Part shown: one piece after another, positions 44,218 to 56,009 of the stretch | Position numbering within the stretch: position 1 is the first letter of the stretch | Layout of the letters: each line of letters begins with the position of its first letter | Origin: Adiantum capillus-veneris | Lineage: Eukaryota > Streptophyta > Polypodiopsida > Polypodiales > Pteridaceae | NCBI GenBank assembly: GCA_014529385.2 | Contig: CM043942.1 | Span: forward strand, 59,575,184 to 59,635,183 | Length of the DNA stretch: 60,000 nt | Reading direction: 5' to 3' | The notes under the pieces: generated by a model | Told to the model about the DNA's origin: nothing | Databases searched by the model: none | Seen by the model: the letters and a program-made list of their open reading frames with translations, nothing else | Made by a program: the position numbers and the translations under genes

Positions 44218-45549
44218 AAATTAAGTCTCGTGGATGACTACTGGACAGCCTTCCAAGGGGTCCAATAAGAATAAGTAGCCCAATGGCTTGCTTAATTCCT
44301 ATTGGCCAAAAGGGAAAAAGGTCTAATGGGGATTTAAATGATTTAATTTAATCACCTAAGCATTCTCTAAAGGGGAAAGAGGGATCCTTGTGAGAAGGCT
44401 CTTCATTTGACCACTTAAATCATATTGGATAAGATTAGAAACGTCCAATGGGAAACGAGCAATAGGAATTGGCGAGCAAGAGGAATAAGCGAGAGGGGCT
44501 GACCAAGATGAGAGGCAGCTGATTTGTGAAGGCATATTCCACACACAGTCACACTAGCTCATGTGTGAAGCAAAGAAGACTCTCTCTCATTCTCAAGATT
44601 TAATGGAAAGCTTATCATCTACTCCAAGCTTGTGAGAAGGGAGGACTACACCAACAACTCTTGGCTTTGTGATGCAAATTTGATGCAAATTTGACCAAGA
44701 GCCAAGCTTCAATGCATGCTCATCTCCTATACCATGCTAAATTATACTAAGCTATGCTAAGACTTTATGAGTGATTATGTGAGGAGATATACTTCTTTCT
44801 CCTAAGAATACTCCTTCTTCCTCTCAATCTAGTCTCATAGCCCGCTAGCTCTCACTATCTTTGAAGGTGTGTGAGTTCTTGGGTCTGAGACCAACAAGGG
44901 ATTGATGTTGTGTATTAAATTTCTTTCTTAGTGCTTAAAGCTTCCATCTACATTGAACTAGCTACTTATTTAAGGAACACAAAGGATTGTATTGTTAAAT
45001 GTCTCCCTTGATTGGGGAAACCTATAATACAAATCCTTTTTGAGGGGGGACCGGCTCCATGTAAATCAGGTCCTCAACTGTTTACAATAGCTTAATTTTT
45101 CTCTCTTTTGAAGTATTGTTCATGCCTATCTAACTAGGTGTTACGCTTTTTGTTGCTCTCTCCATCCAAGCACTCATGTTTTGCTCATTAGGAATCTATT
45201 CTAATGAAATGCTCACTAGTTTTATGGGTGAGAGCATGTTAATGTGTCACACTTTTTCATGTCCCGGACAATGGTAACTAGCAGAATTTTGACTAGTACA
45301 ATAACATAAGCTACATCTCCAAGATCTGTGACGTATGATATATCAGTATAAAGCTCTTGAAATAAGAAATCCATATGTACAACCCCCGAAAAAACTTGAT
45401 ATTATTTGTTAAAATTTTACCGGATGCCCAACATTTAAAGATGTGCTAACTTGAAAGTGCTAACTAGCACAAAAAGCTGACACGTTAACATGCTTTCACC
45501 CCTACGCTATTTTCTACTACACACAAGTTACTAGGCCATTAGATGGTAC
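44218..45549 (+). repeat. G3 LTR copy R3, lacking its 5' part and carrying a MITE
   Basis: It starts at the LTR position equivalent to 40388 and runs to the LTR end GATGGTACA (45549), which a PBS-like TTGGTATTAGAGCAC follows. A 276-bp MITE interrupts it at 45226-45501. It is head to head with 44046-44217. Confidence 0.72.
45226..45501. mobile_element. MITE (276 bp), copy 2
   Basis: Inverted ends GGGTGAGAGCATGTTAA and TTAACATGCTTTCACCC. Its interior is homologous to 28730-29017 in reverse. The empty site can be inferred from 44046-44097. The target duplication is not clear. Confidence 0.75.
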
Positions 45550-45562
45550 ATTGGTATTAGAG
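45550..45562 (+). promoter_or_regulatory. Degenerate primer-binding site after LTR R3
   Basis: TGGTATTAGAGC differs by one base from the initiator methionine tRNA complement. It marks the downstream sequence as the interior of a plus-strand G3-like copy. Confidence 0.65.
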
Positions 45563-45604
45563 CACAAGGTTTTTCTTTTCTTGCTCAAGAAGGGAGTTCC
45601 TCAA

Positions 45605-46076
45605 GCACAAGGTTTCTCTTTTCTTGCCATGTGTGCTAAATGATGAATCAGAGCTCTGTAATGATGATTCTGATGAGCTGGATAGACAGCATGAAAGGGC
45701 AGATGTAATGCCATAGCATGCGACAATGCACGAGGCTGCTGCATATGGTAAAGAAATAGATGATGATGATGAAGATTTTATCATGATTACTCATCCCAAA
45801 CCCAAGCCCCCTACAAATGATCAAACAAGAGTCTCAGAGGAAACAATTAGGAGTGTGCAAGAGGAAGGTAGGAGTGCTCAAGAGGAAGGATTCAGGACTG
45901 ACAGTGGGTTTTGTGACAAAGTGAAAGTAAAGAGAAAAGGTGGCCTGGAACAGATTCTGGAAGAACCTGGGGATGAGAAATGTGCTACCCCTCCGAGAAC
46001 CCTGGATGACATAAAGAAACATAGCAAAGGTGAAAAGAAAGCCATTCGCTCACGTGCTTGCAAGAAATTATGCTAA
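45605..46076 (+). pseudogene. Acidic protein fragment of unknown identity
   Basis: An open stretch at 45726-46076 (116 codons) has an acidic run (D-D-D-D-E-D-F), a duplicated V-Q-E-E-G-R-S-A-Q-E-E-G segment and a basic C-terminus. The same frame extends upstream across one stop to about 45627 with another Asp/Glu-rich segment, so it was once longer. It resembles no gag I know. Its position just after an LTR and PBS suggests a captured host gene fragment, or a host gene beside a truncated LTR. Confidence 0.4.
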
Positions 46077-47253
46077 ATTTGTTTCCTATTGTGTCCTAGT
46101 TATGTAGTGTTAGCAAACTCCACACCCTGTGGCATGTATCCAAGGATTTCATTAACGTAATCACGATCGGGTGATTACATCAATAACTCTAGTATTTACA
46201 CAAAAAAATCACATGATTATCTTAACTGTTAACGTGACTTTTATTTTGACCTGCAAAAACCTATAGAGCGGGCTAGCCCTCCGCGGTTTCTATTTTTCCC
46301 TGCGGGTTCCGTCAGGAAAATTAAAAAGCCCGGCGGGAGTAATTATATATATTAAATAGTATGCTAACTGCGTTCTTTTAGCTAGGAAAATCCTTGGGGA
46401 GTGTATCCTAGTGCCGGGTATAGTCATCTCCTTGTGAATTCACCTAAGGTTACAAAGTTATAGGTCTTTTTTTTTGGGCCGAACGTGATTCTTAATTCGG
46501 TAACCACTTCTAAAAAAATTTAATTTGTTTACCAACATAAAGGTACGAAACCAAAACAACTGAAAACTTGGAGAATTATGCTCATTGCGAAGAAGCCATT
46601 GGTCCAAATGAGGGATTTAATTGGTTTTAGAAAATGAGCATATGTAAAGACAAGTCTATAGTCAAGGGTCAGATGTCCTATACTAGTGTACCGGGCATAT
46701 AAAGATCCTTGAAGTCTTGCATTTGAGTTGATTTACACTTGTCACTCCACAATATAAGAGCTATAATCCTTGATTGGGTTCAAATAGCTTTTATATATTG
46801 AATTGGTTGCATGGGTGGGCTACAATCCTTCACTCGGTACAAGCACTCATCAATTGAGTGATTATATTGAAGATTTATTTGTGCTAGTTCATGCATTGGT
46901 TTGTACAGAGAGTGCATTATGTATTACGATAGATTATTAGTGCATGAAATGACCAATCATAAATTTTATTTCTTTTGTTTATTTTTTTGTAGAAAATGAA
47001 ATTAGATGTGTCTTATTATTTGCAAATCAAAGTGGACGTTTAAATAATCATTATAATAATAATTGCATTGAGAGATTCATAGGATTGTTATAGTTATTAT
47101 GCCATGCATAGACTACATTGCAATGGGTATGGTTGCTCACAATATAGATGATCGATATGTGGATTGACTAGCGTGCATTGAAAATCTCATATTGTGCATC
47201 ATGGTTACTTTCATATATCTTGTTCTTTTCTCTTCAATTTTAATTTAAAATCA
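46077..47253. other. Intergenic, no gene seen
   Basis: Mostly AT-rich. A GC-rich stretch at 46266-46340 contains the palindrome GGGCTAGCCC and several CGGG/CCCG words, like the subterminal regions of plant hAT elements, so it may mark the hAT left end. No matching right end was found. Confidence 0.45.
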
Positions 47254-47903
47254 ATGGAGCAAAATGTGGGCACAAGTGGTACGAAGAAGCCAAAGAATAA
47301 AAAAGCTCCTCGCAAAGAGTGGGATTATGCTCACAACATATGCAGCCGATATATGGAGTGGCAATGTAAATTTTGTCACACAACAAAATCAGGCGGTGCA
47401 CCTTGTATTACGGATCATTTTCTGGGTAGCGCTAAAAACAGTTGTAAGAAATGTGAACATCCTCAGGCACCTGCAGTTGCGAAGCATTTGAGAGAAGAGC
47501 TCGCAAAAAAGGGTGGCAAGAGACAACAGATATATAGCTCTGTGGCTTCAAGTCAAGAGTTCCCAGAGCCAAATATTAAATCCGTAGATCTTGTAGTGAC
47601 GCCAACTCACCTTAGAGAACAACGTGCGCAAGGAGAGGAAATTCCAGACAGTGTTCCTTTTAAACATCACAATGAAGGTGGACTTTATCAAATGCATCAA
47701 AAATCATTACATCAAAGCTTTCGAGTGCAGTCTCTAGAAGAAGCACAAACTGTACTCACCAAATCAATATTCTTTATTGGAAGTGCTTTGGTCATGGTAG
47801 ACAACAATCATTGGAAGGCTGCTTGGAAGAAAATCCGTGAGTTTGGTCCAGGATTTTCAGATCCTTCTTATCACAAGATAAGAAATGTTTTCTTGGACAA
47901 ATG

Positions 47904-50639
47904 TGTGAGGTCCCCACCCCGCCGTATCAAACGGAGGATCTGATGGTGAACCTGGTTGCCACTAGATCTATAGAGGAAGCAAACAAAGTGGTTCAAGGTT
48001 CAACTAGTGGATGATCTCTCATCACAAAGTGAGTCGAGTTCGAACCTACTAGCAATGAGATCTAGTTCCACCTCGTAAGGGAAGCGTACTTCAAACTATC
48101 TAACGATCCTAAGACCCACCTTCCAAGAGGAGAGAAACCCCAAGTGCCTTTTTCTCCATGTTTCAGAGGCACGTTCACTTGAGACTTCGCCGATCTAGGG
48201 GCAATGAGTATTACTAGTATCGATTTAACACTATGGGGACAGAGAGTTCCCAACCAATCGGGACCACCCTTCTCATAGGCATTGGCAACCTGAGCCAAGT
48301 CCCCACATTCCACCCCCACACTCACACTTCCTTGTGTGTCCTAATTACTATCACAATAATTGTTCAACATAAACATTCCTTGATTAGATTCCGAATCACA
48401 ATGTTCGTTAAGACAACCCTTCAACCAGTATTGCAAAGCGGCACCAAGACAGTATTCTAGTAAAAATTCTACTCAAACTTATTCATTAGAATTCCAATGT
48501 TCTGGAGGTACAACATCCCCCCTCCAGGGAGATTTTACTCCTCCCATTGTTGTCGCCTAGCTGCCCATACAACTAGGTATGTCCACCGCATAAAAAGCAC
48601 GACATGGACATTCCCACCACATAGAAAGCAAGACGTGGGTTCCCACCGCATAGAAAGCAAGTCGTGGGTATCCACCGTATAAAAAGCAAGTTGTGGATTC
48701 AAGATCCCTTAACCAGGAACTCTGCCCCCTATGATCAGTAGGGGGGTCATGACTAATTCAACATTGGGAATAGAATGAACATGTCGAGCTAAATTTTCCC
48801 TAGCAGACATTCTTTTCTATTGCAAACATTATATCCATCAATCATTTCTTTCCTACCTTAGACTTAAATGTACAATGAATTCAAATGCCGAGATTTCCAT
48901 CGGATTTCTCCAACATGTTTGGGGATATTTTCATTCCTAGCTAAACGTGTGCAATGTTAAATTAAACAACTTGAATGAAATTATGACCTACCTCTTCCAT
49001 TTCTTCGTCAATGGCCCGTGAGATGGCCGGTATTTGTTCGTCCATGGGAGCTTTTCCCTTTCCGTTCGCATTCCTCGTTTCCGCCTTGCGGTTGTGGGCA
49101 CCACCGAAGTGAGTTCTCTTAACCGGGGCCATTTTACTCACTACTTAAAATGATAAACTTGAAGAAAAGAGATAAAGTCCGAGAGCATCATAACAAACCA
49201 ATTGGCAGATTAGAATCATTAAAGAAGCCTCCTTTATTACCCTATGGGAACTGGCTCTAAGGTTAATCACTTGGCTTAGATGATTAAAAAATTCAGAATT
49301 TTACTAATTGATTTACAAAAAAGATGAAGTAAGCAAGTTCAATCATTTTCCTAGAGCAATTTGAAGATACAGGATTACCGCAAGCATGTATGATAAAAAA
49401 ATTCTTTTCTTAATGTCCTAATGACGGTTTAATTTTCAGCCTTAATCACATTTTAATGTGGGAGAAAATTGAGTTTAATTTAATTACAACACTATTGAGT
49501 GGTAAAAGAATGAATTTCATCAAATCTACACTATTACTGGCTGAGAATTTATTAACTATACTTCCTAGAGAGAGAATCTTTCCTAATCATGTATTAATCC
49601 TTGATTAAGGATGATGAATGGGTGCATAATTTAGCTAATTAAATGATGATTATGTAACGGAGTATAGCTATGTAAACTTAGAGAGCAGCTATTGGGAATT
49701 ATAGCTAAGATTAAGCATAGTAGACGAAGAATATGGGAGAATAATGATGAGAATTAAGAAGAGCCGTAATTAAACCATAATTACCATGATTAGGGGCTGA
49801 GAATCCTCTGATTTTTCTGATCCAATGAATCCTCAAGATGAGAATTCGGCAGCACCTCCGTCCTTGCTTCTCCTTCAAAAACTATGTGTGTACCGACAGC
49901 ACCTCCCCAAGGTGTGTGTAAGTGTGTGTGTGTGTACTGGGTGTGTGTGTGACCATGTGTGTGTGTGTGTGATCACACCTTTAAATAGGCCTCCTCAAGC
50001 TGAAAATCGATCTGGGTTGCTATTTGCATCTGGGAGCTACTTCTGTTAAGCATGGCAAGTCCAGTTGCCTACCTACTAAGTGTCCAGTTGGCTTGGTTAA
50101 CTGACTCTCACACTTAGTAGCAAGCTTGGAAACTCTCCCAAGACTCTCACAAGGCAAAAGAGCGCCCCCTAGCTGCTAAAGCTGACCTGGAGTGGGCTGG
50201 AACATGCTCCCACATAGCCTCGGGCCCTCGGTGCCTCCCGGGACAATTTTGGGAAAAATTTATTTTAGGCTAAAACGGGTCATACGAGTCAGATTTTGAT
50301 GCCAAAAATTGCTATAGCAAGCTCTATCTAAGGCGTACTGGCCCGAGTACCTGCCATATTTAGCAGCCCCCGGGGTCCAAAAATGCATTTTTTTAAAAAT
50401 TTGGGGTACGGGTGCAGTTTTTCGAGACGGTCATAACTGGACGGGTTGGGTGACCAAAAACTTACTATTTTTGGAAATTTTTTATAAAAATTATTTTAAT
50501 CCACATTTTGAAGCTTTAAAACATTCTAAACATCATGGCACTGACAGAATTCGGAAAACTGCTAAAAATAGTAACTTTTTCCGTTATGTTCATTTCAAGG
50601 TACAATGGTGCTCTTTTGATCGGGGTCAGAGACCTTACA
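47904..50639. mobile_element. 2.7-kb insertion in the hAT gene, probably a solo LTR
   Basis: It starts TGTGAGGTCCCC and ends GACCTTACA, with AAATG on both sides (47899-47903, 50640-50644), an LTR-type 5-bp duplication with TG...CA ends. Transposase coding resumes at the right edge (K-C-Y-I-E-V-K-E-R-V). No internal domain, PBS, PPT or repeated end is seen, so a long solo LTR or a non-coding element is likely. It contains a CG-hyphenated short tandem block at about 48575-48700 and a (GT)n run at 49912-49972. Confidence 0.7.
48575..48700. repeat. Short tandem repeat, about 31-bp unit
   Basis: About four diverged copies of a unit like CCACCGCATAGAAAGCAAG plus ACGTGGGTTC follow one another. Most changes are single substitutions. 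Confidence 0.75.
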
Positions 50640-52208
50640 AAATGTTACATCGAAGTCAAAGAGCGTGTTGGAAAAATAATACTTGGGAATATTTCTCTTT
50701 CAGGATGTACGATTGTGAGTGATGGCTGTTCAAATGTTCAGAGAAGACCGTTGATTAAAGTAATGCTGGTTTGTCCAAGGGGAGAAATGTTTATAAAGGT
50801 GATTGATAGTTTTGGTGAAATTAAAAGTGGAAAATACATTTCTGAGGTCCTGATTAATGTAATTAAAGAAATTGGTACTGAACATGTCCTTCAAGTAGTC
50901 ATGGACAACGCAAAGAATTGTAAAAACGCCAGTAAATTAATAAAGAAGTGCTTTCCACACATTTTTACCAATGGTTGTAATACGCACAGCTTAAACTTGG
51001 TGCTGAAAGATTGGTACACTAATGAAGAAATCACATGGTTCGCCAAAATAATTGATATAGCACGTCAGGTTGTGAAATTTATCTTGAAACGACAAAGAGT
51101 GCTTGATTTCTATAGGATGCACATGTCAGTGATGTTGAAACTTCCAGCTGAAACTCGGTTCTGCACACATTTTCATACCTTGGAATCACTTCTCCATAAT
51201 AAATGCACTGTGATTATTGACACATTTAATTGCACAGCCTTTGATGAATGGCAGCTTGAGCAGAAAGATCAAAAAGTAAAAGATAAAATTACATGTCTAC
51301 ATGGCAATGTAAACAAGGCTTCTTGGTGGAGGAGTGTAATGGATTCATACCATGTAATGATGCTGTTATGTTCGCGATCCACAATCTTGATCAAAGGGTG
51401 CCAAACTTGGGCAAAGTGTGGATGGCATGGTGGCCAGTCCAACAAAGTCTTGAAAATCCTGAAGAGCATGAAAGAGTGTGTAGTAGAGAAGGAGTGGCGA
51501 TTACTATTCTCTCGGAATTAGTGAAAAATTTTGGCTAAGTATTTTCATGCAAGGTGGAAGAGCGCTCATGGTACACTCCATATCGTTGCTTCCATGCTTG
51601 ATCTAGAGTATTGGAATTTAGATCTGATGTCCAATACAAAGGTGGTAAGCGATTTCTATCACGTGTTCAACACATTCTACTCCAACGTTCAGGACCGAAT
51701 TGATTGCACCAAAGAAATGAGTGCATTAAGATTAAAAGAAGGTCCTTTTGCGAATGGTTTTGTACAGGTAATGGAAAAAGAGCAACCTGCATGGAAGTGG
51801 TGGATGATGAATGGTGGAGAGCATTACTCTATCTTACGTCCCCTTACAATGAAAGTACTCGCACAATGTGTAGCAAACTCAAGTTCAGAGAGAAAATGGA
51901 GTATGTACAAGTATGTTCACAACACTATTTGCAAGAGACTATTAGCAGAAAAAGCAAAAAAATTAGTGTGTATGTTTTGCAACGGAAAGATATTGAATCA
52001 CATTGAAAGTGCTGGCTACGAGGAGAAAATGCCAACCTGGTTGTATGATTGTCAAAACAAAGATGAAGAAGAGTTCAATGTTGGTGTATCTCAATGCACT
52101 ATAGACGAAATAGAAGAGAATTTGACAATAGATGTGGAGGTTGAATTACAAGGAGAACCACAACACTCAGACTTAGAACCAGATAACAACTCAATTGATT
52201 CAATATAG

Positions 52209-52472
52209 CTTGAGAATAGAACGAGTAAATGTCAAAAACCATTGTAAAATACCTTGTATTCAAATGTGTTTTGAGTAATTACAATGCTTCATATTCGCAT
52301 AGTACATAGTTTGTCGATATCAATTGTGTTGCCTTGAAGCAGCATCTTGCTCATCAAACAAATTTCTAATTGTGCTCGGGGTATCTGGGCGTGCTTTCTT
52401 GAATTTATATTGGTTCTCCATGCCAAACATAATATATATTCCTTGTGGAATATCTTGTGAACAGATTGCGCA
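52209..52472. other. Spacer, no gene seen
   Basis: AT-rich sequence between the hAT stop and the minus-strand remnant. No hAT terminal repeat was recognised. Confidence 0.5.
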
Positions 52473-52519
52473 TCAACTACTATTTTGCATTAAACAAATA
52501 AGACAAACTAAATGATAAT

Positions 52520-53358
52520 AATGACCACATGTCAATGTATAATATCCACTCCATCCATCAAAATTCTTGTAGCAAACGGACATTGGGAAGATGAGGATGC
52601 ATCTGAAATAGATGAGGGGACCAACTCCAGATGCATCACAAGGTGGCTGATGTGTGTCCTTTGTACAGGTGTTGGATTCACTCGCTGTGTCAAATTTTGA
52701 ACGTCCTGACTTAAGCGGCGAATTCTTTTCTCCATTTGGACTTGTGAGGATTGGGGTGTCTGGGTGGATATCAAAAACCATATTATTTCTGTATCTTTCT
52801 CTGCTAACTGTGTCGTATAAATATCCTTCTCTCTTTTTAACTATAGGTCGGCGCCTTCCAATATCAATGCCAGCTCATCTCGGGTGAAAGTGACACAACT
52901 CTCCCTTAAATCATGAGTGGCAACAGTTGTCTCCTTTGACGAAAAGTCTACTGGTCTCGCTGTTGCATAAAGTGAACATAGAAAATTTTTGCAAAATATA
53001 GCGCAAAATATGCATTGTGCAAGGGATGGACATAAACCTCCAAAAAAATCCTCTCAGCGTTTTCTTTGATCGTACCATGGTTGCACTTCAAAACCTTCCA
53101 CCTTTCTTTCTTGATCTCTGCGTCCTCACATGGCCATATTGTCTTGATCATGTCCTTTGTCACTTATTTATTGATCTCTTTCCATTGCATATGGTTTGGA
53201 TTTACCCACTTTGAGAGCCAGCGACGAGAAGTACACGTTGCTTGTTGTGTCAACATGCCGTGTGCCAGATACTTCATGCGTTGAAATGCATTAATAGCCG
53301 CTTGTTGTTGATCATCGGGCTGTGATTGGGTTCCAATATCTTGTTCTTCATCGGCCAT
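52520..53358 (-). pseudogene. Decayed gene of unknown function, about 270 codons
   Basis: Reading from M-A-D-E-E-Q-D (53358), the first part is acidic and Gln-rich. It continues past an in-frame TAA after E-I-N-K (53164) into V-T-K-D-M-I-K and W-K-V-L-K. It shifts frame near 52965, meets another stop near 52845, and ends with a heptad-like segment (M-E-K-R-I-R-R-L-S-Q-D-V-Q-N-L) and a stop near 52532. The continuous readable sequence shows a real former gene. I do not recognise the family. The charged helical character could suit a DNA-binding or accessory transposon protein, but that is only a guess. Confidence 0.55.
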
Positions 53359-53637
53359 TTTCTCTTAGATCTGTAGTCAATAGATAGACAAATATTCAAT
53401 ATCATTGGCAAATATATATTCTCGCTCATTGGGAAAGTGCACGAAATCCACTAAATCAAACCACAACAAATGCGACTAATTGAACCACAAGGCAAATTTA
53501 AAATACAGATAGTTAAATGAAAAATTTGAAATGAATAAAGACAATTGAATCAATTAGGTGAACCAATTCAAACCAGATAATACACTTCATAAAAAAAAGT
53601 ATACCCTGGACAAGACATATATATATCATAGAAATGT

Positions 53638-55125
53638 TTAAATCGGATAAAATGATGGTGCAAGTTCAAGAAGTGGACATTGGACAGGGTTAGGGTCTGT
53701 CTTTACATGTTCTTTGAAAAATATCAACATGTTAGAAACATTCCTTCTTTGGTCCCGCTCTTTTAACTTTACCCAACAATCTACTTTAATTCGAATAGCC
53801 CTCATAGCATCTTCGTCCGGGTAGTGAAAAACTTCTTCTAGAAAATAAACTTTTCTGGCTGCACTCCAAAAATCTGCCAGAATGTCAAATAGGTAGCCCA
53901 ATGCATAAATGTCCCTCGCTATTGTGTATGCATCTGTGCACCGTGGATCGTATAGTTTGGGAGCAATCCATGGTCGCTTAACCATGTCGTCATTCCCTGC
54001 TCTCTGTGCAATCAAAACTGTTTCGTCCGACTCTTTGCTTGGATGCATATAATTATTTGTTGCACACTTAGCTGGCGTTCTTAGCATCATACCCCAATCA
54101 ATGATGCCGACAGAGGGTTTATTGCCACGAGTAAAGTCCAACATTATGTTGAACGGGTGTAGGTCACTATGCACTATACCGGTCGAGTGGACAACCGCAA
54201 CGCCATCGATTAAGGCATGACAAATGGCTAGCATCTTCTGGATCACTGCTTTGATCCGCACCGTGTCTATATTGCTTATAGGGATATTTGCTACAGGCAA
54301 TGACCTCCAGCTGTGTTGTAGCCTATGCATGTGTCGTCTGAACAATCCGTGAGCGAACGGTAAGCGACACATCATGTCGCCCATGGTACCTCCACTGTAG
54401 TATGGGAATATCGTGATCCAGGGAGCTTCGATAGTAAACCCAATGCACCTTACAATGGAGGGGTGAAGAGTTTGCATTCCTTGCTCTCTCAAAAAGCTGT
54501 CAAATTTTGCCTCACTTCCTCCCTTGTAACATTTGCCCACATATGTAATGTGGTATGGAAAAAATGAGATGCTTTTGATGGTGTACAATGTGCAACACAC
54601 CGAAGGAGCCTGCTACAATCCTCATACCTTCTACCAAGGCTTTGTGAGGGATGCCGACAAGATGAGTGCACTTTGCATTCAAAGCAATGTGCATGATTCT
54701 GCCAGTGCCGCTGGCATCGAATCGGCTTCCCAAAGCTGCTTGCGCATCTTGGGCCATCTTCAATCTCTTGGGTAAGGCTCCTTAGTCATGCGCTTTCACA
54801 CACTTTATCTTTACCTTCTGTTCTTCCCACAATTTATCTTAGAGCTCTAATTTTGACATGTCGTAGGCAGGTGGGATATCTTCCTTTAAGTCTCTGCAAC
54901 ATACTTTCATATTGCCCAAATTCTATCCTAGCCTTGTGGTGGGGGTCAAATTCTCATATCCCTACTGGAAGCAACCACTCGTATTGGCCTTCAAGTCGCA
55001 ACCTGCACTCTGTGTTCTCGCATATAGCACTAGTGATGTCTTTGATGTAGACATCGCTTTCACTAATGTGCTGTATGTGATCAGCCTGCACATGATGAGA
55101 TTGCCAAAATACATTCTTTATGAAT
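53638..55125 (-). pseudogene. Divergent protein-kinase-like gene with an N-terminal extension, frameshifted
   Basis: The 320-codon stretch 54600-53638 is a kinase-like C-lobe: H-S-D-L-H-P-F-N (residues 144-151) as catalytic loop with Asp146 and Asn151, D-W-G (168-170) in place of D-F-G, A-P-K in place of A-P-E, and R-D-I-Y-A-L-G-Y-L for helix F. A likely beta3 Lys is K23 (V-G-K-C-Y-K). Upstream coding is in another frame (54763-54512) and continues to about 55125 across two stops (near 54775 and 54975). That part includes C-R-L-R-L-E-G-Q-Y-E-W and H-H-K-A-R-I-E-F-G-Q-Y-E. The extension belongs to no domain I can name. D-W-G and H-S-D-L variants also occur in bacterial-type and fern or moss kinase-like families. 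A pseudogene is likely; an intron at the frame change is possible. Confidence 0.7.
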
Positions 55126-55136
55126 GGAATGCATAA

Positions 55137-55562
55137 TACATTTCTTTTTATCTAGAGTCAAATTTGCACTGGACAATTAAAAACAACATATCAAATACAA
55201 ATTCATGGTTGTGAATGACACTAACACTCTCACACTATCTCAGGTAAACTCTTAACCACCACTTGAAGACTTTAACAAATGTCCAAGGAAATATTGATAA
55301 AATTTGAAAATAGTATTCACTTAAAATTGCAATCTGTTACACGTGTAAAATGCAGTTCAAACAAATGGTTTATAAGAACTTAATTTAGATCAAACATTAC
55401 ATGTCAACAGTCTGGCATATTTCAACATATATTGATTTTTTAACTTATATTTTTCTCTGTGCGCACATACTAATTCAAACAAATCACACACCGACATAAA
55501 AACTTCAAAAACATTTAAAACATTGGAAGTATATAAATTGGACTAGCAAATTATATTCACAC
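55137..55562. other. AT-rich spacer, no gene seen
   Basis: About 70% AT with no ORF. It leads into a tandem repeat. Confidence 0.6.
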
Positions 55563-55860
55563 ACTTTTTTACATAGAATTTATGTAAATGTAGCAATCAA
55601 AAAGCGATGATAATCGATGCTCTTAAAAAAGATACAAAAGAATGTTTAACATGCAAATTGTGTGCATTTAGATTTTTTACAGAGAATTTATGTAAATGAA
55701 GCATTAAAATTAGCGATAATGCTTGAGAGTGCTTTAATATAAAAAGTTTAAAAAAAGAATATTTAGCATGCAATTTGTGTGCAAATACTTTTTTACATAT
55801 AATTTATATAAATGGAACATTTAAAATACCGATGATTGATGAATAAAGTATTCTTTTGAG
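55563..55860. repeat. Tandem repeat, three units of about 115 bp
   Basis: Three diverged units start ACTTTTTTACATAGAATT, ATTTTTTACAGAGAATT and CTTTTTTACATATAATT (near 55563, 55672, 55789). Each continues with TATGTAAATG-like and GCGATGAT-like words and a closing ATGCAAATTGTGTGCA-like word in the first two. Confidence 0.8.
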
Positions 55861-56009
55861 TCGTAATTACGTAAACATTAACTCTCTGCATGTATCCCTC
55901 TAGATATTTATAATGGAAAAACTCTTTTTAATATTATCTTTTTGTGCAAGAGTTCCGTAGTTTCTGCTTGTCCTTTATGATGTATTTATTTGATACCATT
56001 TCTGTGTCA

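Larger units (their letters stand above)
47254..52208 (+). pseudogene. hAT-superfamily transposase, interrupted and decayed
   Basis: The start at M-E-Q-N-V-G (47254) is preferred over 47194, whose first 20 residues look untranslated. A BED-type zinc finger follows: W-Q-C-K-F-C, H and K-K-C. After the insertion at 47904-50639, the DUF659 part reads C-T-I-V-S-D-G-C-S-N-V-Q-R-R-P-L, then V-M-D-N-A-K-N-C. The C-terminal dimerisation region shows N-S-S-S-E-R-K-W-S near 51880. Compensating frame changes lie near 51360-51470 and a stop at 51519. Such enzymes bind element ends and cut and paste in the nucleus. This copy cannot. Confidence 0.88.

Noticed and set aside
44097-45205. DNA transposon with 115-bp terminal inverted repeats
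   Set aside because: Comparison with R1 and R2 shows that the inverted ends are two pieces of the same G3 LTR in opposite orientation, so it is a rearrangement and not a TIR transposon.
55563-55860. CRISPR-like array
   Set aside because: The units are about 115 bp, diverged along their whole length and contiguous, with no unique spacers.
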